DNA of 11,728 nucleotides, from NCBI GenBank assembly GCA_048173955.1, contig DBEYOB010000187.1, positions 1-11,728 on the forward strand, in the 5' to 3' direction. Position numbers and translations under genes: made by a program. Each line of letters starts with the position of its first letter. Position 1 is the stretch's first letter. Shown in pieces: positions 1 to 5,873 of this stretch. The notes beneath the pieces are model-generated. The model saw nothing but the letters and a program-made list of their open reading frames with translations. It had not been told where the DNA came from and did not search any database. Source of the DNA: CAZUFB01 sp048173955 (lineage in GTDB: Bacteria > Actinomycetota > Coriobacteriia > Coriobacteriales > UMGS124).

Positions 1-34
1 GCGTCCGGTACGACGCCCAAGAGACTAGCGGCGC

Positions 35-140
35 CGTTGGCGAAACCGGCGGAAGAACGTTGGCGGGATTGGCACATCTGCGTTGGCGCAACTGGCGGGT
101 ATGCGTTTGCGGAATCGGCGGGTTTTACATTAGCGCTAAC
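35..140 (+). repeat. Degenerate 23-bp direct tandem repeat array
   Basis: Four exact 23-bp units lie head to tail at 35-57, 58-80, 81-103 and 104-126. They share the core CGTTGGCGnnAnnGGC, where the fifth base is T in the last unit, followed by a variable tail. Eleven of 23 positions are invariant across all four units: unit positions 1-4, 6-8, 11 and 14-16. A broken copy continues at 128-140, and a weaker copy shortened by 2 bp may precede at 14-34. Each unit carries two GGCG-like blocks, giving alternating 9/14-bp spacing. As 23 is not a multiple of three, the array does not encode a repeated peptide. Its left limit may lie outside the window. The function is unknown. Confidence 0.75.
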
Positions 141-812
141 ATCGAGCGGGTCTGTGACTTCTCCAAGCCCTGGTGCGCGGCCCTGCTCGCCAAGGTCGGC
201 GGCCCCTGGCAGGCCCTGGGGATGGGCAGGGAGCGCTTCCTGGCCGAGGCCGAGCGCGCCGGCGCGCCGGCGGCGCGGGCAGAGGTCCTCTGGGGCGCCT
301 GCGGCGGCCCCAGGCCCTGCGACTCCGCCGTGCGGGCGGAGGCCGAGTGCGTGCGCTTCGCGGCCTCCCAGGTGCGCGACCTGGCCGCCGAGATGGCCGC
401 CCTGGACGCCGCCATCGCCGCCGAGCTCGCCGGCAACCGCGACTACGAGAACCTGCAGACCATACCGGGCGTGGGCCCGGCCACCGCGGCCCAGGTCGTC
501 ATAGACGTGGACGTCAGCGACTTCGCGAGCGAGGCCCAGCTCGCCAGCTACTGCGGCGTGGTCCCGGCGGACCGGAGGTCGGGGACCTCGGTGAGGGGCT
601 GCTCGGCGGCGCGCGGGGGCAACCGGCGCCTCAAGAACCTGCTCGTCTTCAGCTGCGGGTCCCTCCAGAACTCCAGGAGCCGCCTGGGGGACTACTTCAG
701 GGCCTGCCGCTCCCGCGGCATGCCCTACAAGGCCGCCCTCAAGGCCGCGGCGCGCAAGAGGATCCGGGTCATCTACGCGGTCCTGAGGGACGGCGAGCCC
801 TACCGCGCCTGA
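141..812 (+). pseudogene. 5'-truncated IS110-family transposase (C-terminal half)
   Basis: About 223 residues of an IS110-family transposase are readable, from an IERVCDFS segment at 141 to the stop at 810-812. The segment after it matches the linker region of the family. It is followed by the Transposase_20 domain: NLQTIPGVGPATAAQVV, then ASYCGVVPADRRSGTSVRG with the serine-containing region expected for the catalytic Ser, then GGNRRLKN. Full-length members are roughly 330-400 residues and begin with a RuvC-like DEDD nuclease domain. That domain is absent here and is replaced by the 23-bp repeat array. The frame stays open upstream to 60, but the extra residues (Trp/Arg/Cys rich) come from the repeat and do not look like transposase. 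The protein should be inactive alone. Family assignment is firm; the exact breakpoint is inferred. Confidence 0.85.
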
Positions 813-934
813 CGGCGCGGCCCCGGCAGAGGGCCCGCTCCCCGCCGCCTCCGTCCGCGGGGCGGCCTCGCGTGCCCGGGGTCATGCAGGAAGGGACGCA
901 ATTTACTCACAAATTCCCTTGACGGAGACATAGG
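141..934 (+). mobile_element. IS110-family insertion sequence remnant with probable right end
   Basis: The element holds the transposase remnant and about 120 bp of 3' noncoding DNA. IS110 elements lack terminal inverted repeats, so the right end is not self-evident. I place it near the CTTGACGGAGACATAGGAAC stretch at 919-938, because family members often end in a similar TTGAC...ATAGG sequence; this comes from memory, not an alignment. The noncoding tail has a GC hairpin (CCCCGC 840-845 with GCGGGG 857-862) and an AT-rich inverted repeat (AATTT 900-904 with AAATT 911-915). In this family the noncoding flank can encode the bridge RNA, but no bridge RNA structure could be assigned. The left end is missing. 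Confidence 0.55.
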
Positions 935-951
935 AACACCCCCCTGCGCCG

Positions 952-1638
952 CTACAGCTGCGCGTAGCTGCGCAGCGCCGCCTCGTCGAGCACGCGGACG
1001 TGCCTCCCCGAAACCTCGACCATGCCGTGGCGCTTCAGAACCCCCAGGGCGCGCGAGAGCGTCTCGGGCACCGTCGCGAGCATCTCGGCGAGGGCGGCGC
1101 GGCTCATGTCGAGCTCGGCGGCGCCGTCGCCCTCCGCCCTGCGGCACAGCAAGCGCGCGAGGCGGACCGGGACGGGGAACATGAGCTCGCGGATCGTCTC
1201 GGTCTGCCGCACCGAGGAGCGGGCCAGATTGCGCGCGACGGCGACGGCGAACGCCGGGCTCTCCTCGAGGGCGCGGGCAACCGCGGCGATGGGAACCGCG
1301 ACGACGGTGCTCGGCTCCCAGGCCTCGACCGTGCCGATGTGGGCGCTCCCGTCGACGGCGGCGGCGCAGCAGAACGCGGTGACCGGCCGGGTGTGGTTCA
1401 GGATGACGCCCTTGCCCTCAAGCGTCACGAAGCTGCGGGTCAAGCAGCCCTCCATCAGTATGTATACGTTGGTGGGAATCTGGCCGTCGCGCAAAAGCAC
1501 CTCGTGCGCATCGAGCGAGAGGACCCGGCAGCTCTGCGCCATGCGGTCGCGGGAGCCTTCGTCGAGCACGGAGAACGGCGCCACGCCGGCGAGCGCGTCC
1601 GTCACGCGCGACGACGCCCTTTTCGGCGAGTGTTCCAT
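952..1638 (-). CDS. Crp/Fnr-family transcriptional regulator
   Basis: A 228-residue cytoplasmic DNA-binding regulator of normal family length. Residues about 14-125 form the cyclic-nucleotide-binding-type beta-roll (ALAGVAPFSVLDEG, then VYILMEGCLTRSF). Residues about 140-165 form the dimer helix. Residues about 172-226 form the winged helix with ELDMSRAALAEMLATVPETL. The recognition helix has the FNR-type E192..S195-R196 pattern. The four-cysteine Fe-S set of FNR is not present: the cysteines are at 37, 65, 90, 91 and 165 with no N-terminal cluster, so the effector is unknown. The ATG at 1638 was chosen because it follows a G-rich ribosome site overlapping the apbE stop; a GTG at 1659 is the alternative. 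It lies 10 bp downstream of apbE on the same strand, so the two are very likely one operon. Confidence 0.9.
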   Translation of the reverse strand: MEHSPKRASSRVTDALAGVAPFSVLDEGSRDRMAQSCRVLSLDAHEVLLRDGQIPTNVYILMEGCLTRSFVTLEGKGVILNHTRPVTAFCCAAAVDGSAHIGTVEAWEPSTVVAVPIAAVARALEESPAFAVAVARNLARSSVRQTETIRELMFPVPVRLARLLCRRAEGDGAAELDMSRAALAEMLATVPETLSRALGVLKRHGMVEVSGRHVRVLDEAALRSYAQL

Positions 1639-1648
1639 CCCGCCCCCC

Positions 1649-2749
1649 CTACGCTGCACCGCCGACGATCTGGACGGAGCCGGCGAGGCCGCTCGTGACG
1701 TGGACCTCGTCGTCGGTCCCGATGATGATCCCCTCGAGCCCGGGGTGGCGCTCCACGAACTCGAGCGCCCCCTGAACCCCCAGGGCGAACAGGGTCGTCG
1801 AGAAGCCGTCGCCGTCCAGCGAGCGCTCGCTCACGATGGTGGCTCCCCCCACGTCGGTCTTGACGGGCATCCCGTCGGCCGGGTTGAGGATGTGGTGGTA
1901 GAAGACACCGTCCTTGGTGAAGTTGCGCTCGTAGAGCCCGCTCGTGACCACCGACTTGCCGACGACGGGAACCACGGCGCGCATCTTTTCGGGCGCCTTG
2001 GGGTCGCGCACGCCGATGCGCCAGGGGTTCCCGTCGGGCCGCGCCCCCACGGTGAGGACGTTGCCGCCCAGGTTCACGAACGCGCAGTCGCACCCGTGCT
2101 CGAGCAGCTTCGCCGCGAGCGCGTCGGCGATGTAGCCCTTGGCGATGCCGCCCAGGTCGATGCGCGCCGCAGGGTCGGCCAGGCGCGCGGTCCCCGCGGC
2201 GCGGTCGACCTCGATCATCCGCCACCCGACATGGCGGAGCGCCTCGTCGAGCGCGGCGCGCTCGGGGACGACCCCCTTGTGGAAGTCCCACAGCGGCGTG
2301 ACCGACCCCATGGTCACGTCGAACACCCCGCCGCTCTCCTCGCAGTAGCGGCGCGAGGCGTCGATCAGGTCGAGCGTGAGCTCGGAGAGGTGCACCGCCT
2401 CGCCGTGGGCGTCGTTCAGGCGCGTGACCTCGCTGTCGGGGCGCGTGCGGCTCAGCGCCATCTCGAAGTCGATGGCGAGCTCGCGCACCGCGACCAGGGC
2501 CCCGTCGAGCTCCTCGCCCGACAGACGGCGCGAGCCGGGATACGCCTTGACCGACACCTGCGTGTTGTAGACGGGCAGGACGAGCTGGTGGGAGCCGTCC
2601 TTCAGCGCGCTGGGGCGGATGACGTGCAGCAGGGTGTCCATGTCGAGGCTCGACAGGTCGATGTGGGGACGTCCCTTCGCCTTGTCCTGCGGGGCCGTCT
2701 TCTGGTCCCGCGGTGCCGCCGCGCCGCCCTTGAGGTTCTCGTCTGCCAC
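1649..2749 (-). CDS. apbE: FAD:protein FMN transferase (ApbE family)
   Basis: ApbE uses FAD and Mg2+ to attach FMN covalently to a Thr in FMN_bind domains. With the start used here (366 aa) the family motifs fall in order: SRTRPDSEVTRLN 100-112, FDVTMGSVTPLWDF 143-156, DLGGIAKGYIAD 198-209, NLGGN 226-230, HHILNPADG 285-293 and DGDGFSTTLF 312-321, the last carrying the metal-binding Asp. The GTG at 2749 was chosen because GAAGGAAGGG lies 9 nt upstream and GC-rich codon use begins there. The in-frame ATG at 2785 has no ribosome site, sits against a palindrome, and would add 12 residues in atypical codons. Neither start gives a signal peptide or lipobox, so the enzyme appears cytoplasmic, unlike many exported ApbE lipoproteins. 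The only FMN_bind protein in the window is the Tat reductase at 6928-8856, a probable client. Confidence 0.93.
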   Translation of the reverse strand: MADENLKGGAAAPRDQKTAPQDKAKGRPHIDLSSLDMDTLLHVIRPSALKDGSHQLVLPVYNTQVSVKAYPGSRRLSGEELDGALVAVRELAIDFEMALSRTRPDSEVTRLNDAHGEAVHLSELTLDLIDASRRYCEESGGVFDVTMGSVTPLWDFHKGVVPERAALDEALRHVGWRMIEVDRAAGTARLADPAARIDLGGIAKGYIADALAAKLLEHGCDCAFVNLGGNVLTVGARPDGNPWRIGVRDPKAPEKMRAVVPVVGKSVVTSGLYERNFTKDGVFYHHILNPADGMPVKTDVGGATIVSERSLDGDGFSTTLFALGVQGALEFVERHPGLEGIIIGTDDEVHVTSGLAGSVQIVGGAA

Positions 2750-2788
2750 GTCCCACGCCCTTCCTTCGGTGCATACCCCTTTCATGTT

Positions 2789-2802
2789 CGTACAATTGTA
2801 CG
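2789..2802. promoter_or_regulatory. Perfect 14-bp palindrome in the apbE / membrane-protein divergent region
   Basis: CGTACAATTGTACG is a perfect inverted repeat with no spacer, in the gap between the divergent apbE and PF04020 genes. Read on either strand it contains TACAAT, a 5/6 match to a -10 hexamer. On the minus strand that would start an apbE transcript at about 2788, leaving roughly 38 nt of leader before the GTG at 2749. No good -35 was found at 15-18 bp for that promoter. The centre (2795.5) is also about 41.5 bp upstream of the start expected from TAGAAT at 2825-2830, the classic class II activator position. It is probably an operator; the binding protein is not shown by sequence. 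Confidence 0.55.
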
Positions 2803-2824
2803 CCGCTCGAAACGGCGAAGCGGG

Positions 2825-2856
2825 TAGAATCCCCGAAAAGCCGCCCTGCAAGGAGG
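2825..2856 (+). promoter_or_regulatory. Candidate -10 box and ribosome binding site of the PF04020 gene
   Basis: TAGAAT at 2825-2830 matches the -10 consensus at 5 of 6 positions. A textbook AAGGAGG at 2850-2856 sits 5 nt before the ATG at 2862. No acceptable -35 hexamer exists 16-19 bp upstream, where the 14-bp palindrome is centred instead, so an activator-dependent promoter is plausible. The ribosome site decides the start of the gene. Confidence 0.5.
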
Positions 2857-2861
2857 TTGCC

Positions 2862-3233
2862 ATGAAGTTCATACTTACCTGGGTGCTCACCGCGCTCGCC
2901 GTCAGCGTCGCGCTGTACGTCGTCCCCGGCATCTCGTTCGTCGGCACCCAGTGGGTCGCCGTGTTCGCAACGGCCCTCGTCCTGTCGCTCGTTAACGCGT
3001 CGGTCAAGCCCGTCCTGCAGCTGCTCTCGCTGCCCATCACCTGCCTCACGCTCGGCGTTTTCGCCCTGGTCCTCAACGCCGCCCTGCTCGGGCTCACCTC
3101 CTGGCTCAGCGTCAACCTCCTCGGAACGGGCATCGTGATCGACGGGTTCGGCTCGGCGCTGCTCGGCACCATCGTCATCGGGCTCGCCTCGGCGCTCGTC
3201 AACGCCCTGACGGGCGGGTTGGCGCGCGACTGA
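2862..3233 (+). CDS. PF04020-type (phage holin 4_2 family) four-TM membrane protein
   Basis: A 123-residue, almost wholly hydrophobic inner-membrane protein. Four membrane spans can be read at about 2-23, 30-46, 56-78 and 96-117. The NASVKPVLQLLSLPITCLTL segment (45-64), followed by GVFALVLNAALL, is the hallmark of PF04020, a family named after phage holins but mostly chromosomal in bacteria and of unknown role. There is no phage context here, so a lysis function is unlikely. The ATG at 2862 follows a perfect AAGGAGG. The gene is divergent from apbE and shares its intergenic palindrome. It converges on the secreted-protein gene at 3404. The family call is good; the function is unknown. Confidence 0.85.
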   Translation: MKFILTWVLTALAVSVALYVVPGISFVGTQWVAVFATALVLSLVNASVKPVLQLLSLPITCLTLGVFALVLNAALLGLTSWLSVNLLGTGIVIDGFGSALLGTIVIGLASALVNALTGGLARD

Positions 3234-3281
3234 CCGCAAAGCCGCACGAAAGACCTCTCCGGTGTCGGGCATAGAATCGAA

Positions 3282-3298
3282 CCGCCGGACCCCGGCGG
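3282..3298 (+). terminator. Weak hairpin after the PF04020 gene
   Basis: CCGCCG (3282-3287) can pair with CGGCGG (3293-3298) around a 5-nt loop, about 50 bp after the stop codon. No T-run follows, so this is at best a weak intrinsic terminator or part of a bidirectional termination region between convergent genes. Confidence 0.3.
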
Positions 3299-3330
3299 CG
3301 GGAGCCGGCGCGCGCATGCGGGCGAAACGG

Positions 3331-3353
3331 AAAAGGGCCGCCGCCCCGGCGGC
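3331..3353 (-). terminator. Possible intrinsic terminator of the secreted-protein gene
   Basis: Read on the minus strand, GCCGC (3353-3349) and GCGGC (3344-3340) form a 5-bp GC stem with a 4-nt loop. It is followed by GGCCCTTTTCC, about 50 nt past the stop codon. The stem is short, but the T-run and the position between convergent genes fit a terminator. Confidence 0.4.
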
Positions 3354-3403
3354 AAGCGCGGGAACGGCGGCCCCGAACGAGCGGGATGTGCGGCCGCGGC
3401 GGC

Positions 3404-4714
3404 CTACACGAGCTGAACCTCGTCGCCGGAGAGGGCGGAGGCGATGTCGCCGCCCACCTCGGCGACACCGTCCTCGGTCGGGACGCCCGACGTGGCGAGC
3501 GGGGTCTCCGCGAGGCTCGAGGAGTCCGCGATGGCGAAGAGCGTCTCGTTGGCGTAGGCGAAGTCGTCCGACGAGCCCGAGTCGAAGATCGCGACGACCG
3601 TCATCGTGCCGCTGTAGGGCAGCAGGACGAACAGCGCATCAGCCTCGCTCGAGATGTAGCAGCCCTGGTAGTAGGCGATGCCCTGGTCGTTGGTGAAGAC
3701 GCTGCCGTCGAGCAGCTGGCCGCCCTCGATGGCGGCGCCCTCCTCGACACCGGACATGAAGGCGTCGCCGGCCTGCTGGAGCTCCTCGACGCTCGTCACC
3801 GTCACGCCCTCGGTGTCGAACGAGAAGAGCATGATCTCGCAGGTGCCCTCGGGGCCGGGGAACGTTCCGAGAATGCTGCCGTCCTCGGCCGTGGCGAGCT
3901 CGAACGCGACGTCGTCGGGCAAAACGAACGTGAACGACCCGCAGGCGACGTCGGCCGCGGACGCGGTGCCCGCGGCGGCGCCCGTGCCCTCCTCGACGGT
4001 CAGCAGGACCGCGTCGATCAGGCCGAGCATCGCGTCGGTGTCGCCGCGGGTGAACCCGTAGACGCAGCTCGTCGTGCCGTCGCTCAGCGGGACGTAGGCC
4101 TTGAAGTCGACGTAGGCGTTGTCGGCCGAGCGCAGGTCGTGCCAGAAGTAGGAGTAGAACGACACCGTGCCGTTGGCGTAGGCCACGGCGCCCAGGTATT
4201 CGTAGCCCTCCTCGGTCTGGGCAGCGCCCCAGGCGTCGTCGGGCGCGCCGAGCGCCACGTCGGGGCCTTCGGACACGTTGGCCGCCGTGCGGAAGTACAG
4301 CGCCGAGACGTCGTCGAGGTAGGTCCACCACTCGTCCTCGGCGAAGTACACCCCTTCGGGCAGCTCGAAGGACAGGCCGGACTCCTGCACGGCGTTCGCG
4401 GCGGCGTCGGCAGACGCATCGGGGGCCGGAGAGGTCTCCTCGACGGGGGCGGCCTCCTCGGGCGCAGTCTCGACCGGCGCGGCCTCCTCGGCGGGCGCGG
4501 CCTCCTCGGGGGCCTCGGCCGCAGCCTGGCCGCCCGCCACCGCCGCGGAGCCCTCGGCTATTCCCTGCAGGAGCCCCCCTTCGGTCGCACGCGCGGCCCC
4601 GGGTGCGGAGAGCGCCGCCGCAACGAGCGCGGACGCGAGCAGCGCGGCGGCGATGCGCACCGGGTTGGCGCCGAAGCCGCGCAGGCTTTCGGGAACGGAT
4701 ACGAACGGACTCAT
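3404..4714 (-). CDS. Secreted two-domain protein of unknown function
   Basis: I do not recognise this 436-residue protein. It starts at an ATG with AGGAGG 7 nt upstream. Residues 1-43 look like a Sec signal peptide: hydrophobic core IAAALLASALVAAAL and cleavage after ARA-43. An Ala/Glu/Pro-rich linker follows at about 60-110, built from EEAAP-like repeats. Two globular parts follow, at about 112-240 and 258-400. Each opens with a similar strand pattern (LSFELPEGVYF and FTFVLPDDVAF), suggesting an old internal duplication. The first is aromatic-rich (WW 129-130, YSYFWHD 187-193). Four cysteines (217, 258, 292, 352) could form disulfides. The mature protein is strongly acidic, with no lipobox or sortase motif. 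It has its own promoter and is flanked by terminator-like hairpins, so it is probably monocistronic. Confidence 0.8.
   Translation of the reverse strand: MSPFVSVPESLRGFGANPVRIAAALLASALVAAALSAPGAARATEGGLLQGIAEGSAAVAGGQAAAEAPEEAAPAEEAAPVETAPEEAAPVEETSPAPDASADAAANAVQESGLSFELPEGVYFAEDEWWTYLDDVSALYFRTAANVSEGPDVALGAPDDAWGAAQTEEGYEYLGAVAYANGTVSFYSYFWHDLRSADNAYVDFKAYVPLSDGTTSCVYGFTRGDTDAMLGLIDAVLLTVEEGTGAAAGTASAADVACGSFTFVLPDDVAFELATAEDGSILGTFPGPEGTCEIMLFSFDTEGVTVTSVEELQQAGDAFMSGVEEGAAIEGGQLLDGSVFTNDQGIAYYQGCYISSEADALFVLLPYSGTMTVVAIFDSGSSDDFAYANETLFAIADSSSLAETPLATSGVPTEDGVAEVGGDIASALSGDEVQLV
4433..4515 (-). repeat. Imperfect in-frame repeats encoding the EEAAP linker
   Basis: GGCCTCCTCGG recurs at 4451-4461, 4481-4491 and 4499-4509, at spacings of 30 and 18 bp (multiples of 3), so the frame is kept. 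It encodes the PEEAA core of the linker behind the signal peptide. Such tracts can change length by slippage; they resemble cell-wall-spanning spacers. Confidence 0.65.
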
Positions 4715-4810
4715 GGGGGACCTCCTGTCATGCCGAACGGAACATGCCGCACCCCGCCACGGCTTCGGCCTCCATCGGACAGACCGGACCATGCGGTAGC
4801 GTCGCCATCC

Positions 4811-4839
4811 ATTCTAACAAAAAGCACCCCGTTTTTCAG
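4811..4839 (-). promoter_or_regulatory. Probable promoter of the secreted-protein gene
   Basis: On the minus strand, CTGAAA (plus 4834-4839; 4/6 to the -35) and TAGAAT (plus 4811-4816; 5/6 to the -10) are separated by exactly 17 bp. They lie in the only AT-rich stretch of this gap. The predicted start leaves about 90 nt of leader before the ATG at 4714. Confidence 0.55.
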
Positions 4840-4851
4840 AAACGTCGGCCG

Positions 4852-4870
4852 AAAAGGCGCCGGGCGCCCT
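4852..4870 (-). terminator. Intrinsic terminator of the HD / CmpB-like operon
   Basis: Immediately after the stop at 4872, minus strand: GGCGC (4868-4864) pairs with GCGCC (4860-4856) across a 3-nt CCG loop. The stem is extended by flanking A/G-T pairs and followed by TTTT (4855-4852). Stem, T-run and position all fit a rho-independent terminator. Confidence 0.7.
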
Positions 4871-4871
4871 T

Positions 4872-5873
4872 CTACGGCAGCCGACCGCGGTCGCCGTCGG
4901 CGTGCCCGCCGTCTTCTCCGGTCGCACCGTCGGCGCCCCTGTTCAGGAGCTCCCTCAGCCACTCGAGCGCCTCCGCGTTGCGCGTCGGCATGAAACGCGC
5001 GTCGCGCAGCGTCTTGCGCTCGAACCGGGAGGGGCGCGGCATCAGGTCGCGCAGGCGCTCGACACGCCCCGCGAACTCGGCGCCCAGGCTCGAGTCGCGC
5101 AGGACGTGCAGCCCCTCGACGGCCGCCTCCTTGAGGTCGCCCAGGCGCTCGGAGGCCTCGGCCGTGTAGCTGCGCGCGTGGCCGACGACCGCGCCGATGC
5201 GCTCGCGCCCGCTCGCCGCCGCCTGGACCGCGCGGGCGCGGGCCTGGTCGACCCCCTCGCCGATCGACTCGCGCGCCCTGTCAGCCGCCAGAAGGGCCTC
5301 CTGGGCGAGGTTGCCCAGACAGCCCTGCACGAACTCGAGCTTGTCGTTGAAGCCGCGCATGTGCGCCACGCTCGCCGCGAAGTCAGCCGCGAGCAGGGCG
5401 AGCAGGACCGCCGCGAGCGCCACGACGGCAGGCGGGTCGAGCATCGACGTCGCCCGGGCCAAAAGCGGCTGGATAGCATGGTTCACCAGCAGCGTCATGA
5501 AGCCGAACACGACGACCCCCAGCAGGCACACCCTACCTTGGATGTTGCAGAAATACCCCGTGTAGTCCCACCAGCGGGCGTGGAACAGCCGCTCCATCGC
5601 CCACGAGGTCGCGAACTCCAAAATGCCCGCCAGAAGCCCGCCGAGCACGAACTGGAGGAGGGGGTTCCCGATCGGGCCCACCGCCACAACCCCCAGAAGC
5701 GCCCCCGCGCCGTAGATGGGGCAGAGCGGGCCGTACAGAAACCCGCGGTTCACGAAACGGCCGTGCTTCACAAGCGAGTAGGCGACCTCCCACAGCCACC
5801 CCGCGAAGCTGTAGACGAAGAACCACACGATGAGGCACGCGGCGCCGTAGAGCAGCCCTTCCCCGCCCGTCAC
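4872..5873 (-). CDS. CmpB-like (putative ABC-transporter type, PF06541) membrane protein
   Basis: A 333-residue membrane protein with about five spans near 7-27, 48-66, 72-91, 114-132 and 146-166. Two signatures of the PF06541 'ABC_trans_CmpB' family are visible: NRGFLYGPLCPIYGAGALL (42-60) and WWDYTGYFCNIQGRVCLLG (101-119). The family name implies an ABC permease, but no ATPase gene is present and the biochemical role is unproven. Residues about 170-300 form a long charged, Ala/Arg/Glu-rich, probably helical cytoplasmic tail. The C-terminus is Gly/Asp rich. The GTG at 5873 overlaps the TGA of the upstream HD gene by 4 bp (GTGA) with GAGGGGC upstream, pointing to translational coupling. Confidence 0.82.
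   Translation of the reverse strand: MTGGEGLLYGAACLIVWFFVYSFAGWLWEVAYSLVKHGRFVNRGFLYGPLCPIYGAGALLGVVAVGPIGNPLLQFVLGGLLAGILEFATSWAMERLFHARWWDYTGYFCNIQGRVCLLGVVVFGFMTLLVNHAIQPLLARATSMLDPPAVVALAAVLLALLAADFAASVAHMRGFNDKLEFVQGCLGNLAQEALLAADRARESIGEGVDQARARAVQAAASGRERIGAVVGHARSYTAEASERLGDLKEAAVEGLHVLRDSSLGAEFAGRVERLRDLMPRPSRFERKTLRDARFMPTRNAEALEWLRELLNRGADGATGEDGGHADGDRGRLP

Noticed and set aside
35..140. CRISPR-like array
   Set aside because: The 23-bp units are contiguous and degenerate with no unique spacers between them, and no cas genes are present.
2862..3233. Phage lysis holin
   Set aside because: PF04020 proteins are widespread in chromosomes. There is no endolysin or phage gene nearby, so prophage origin is unsupported.
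3262..3300. tRNA-like T-arm (GGTTCGATTC on the minus strand)
   Set aside because: The flanking bases do not form a 5-bp T-stem and no acceptor or anticodon stem can be built.
1602..3355. Long minus-strand frames extending apbE upstream and an overlapping second frame
   Set aside because: The extension past 2785 runs antisense through the PF04020 gene, its ribosome site and the palindrome. The other frame is Arg/Gly-rich shadow sequence of GC-rich DNA.
3386..4993. Plus-strand frame of about 535 codons opposite the secreted protein
   Set aside because: It is the shadow of the minus-strand gene, which has a signal peptide, a ribosome site and a promoter; the plus frame has none.
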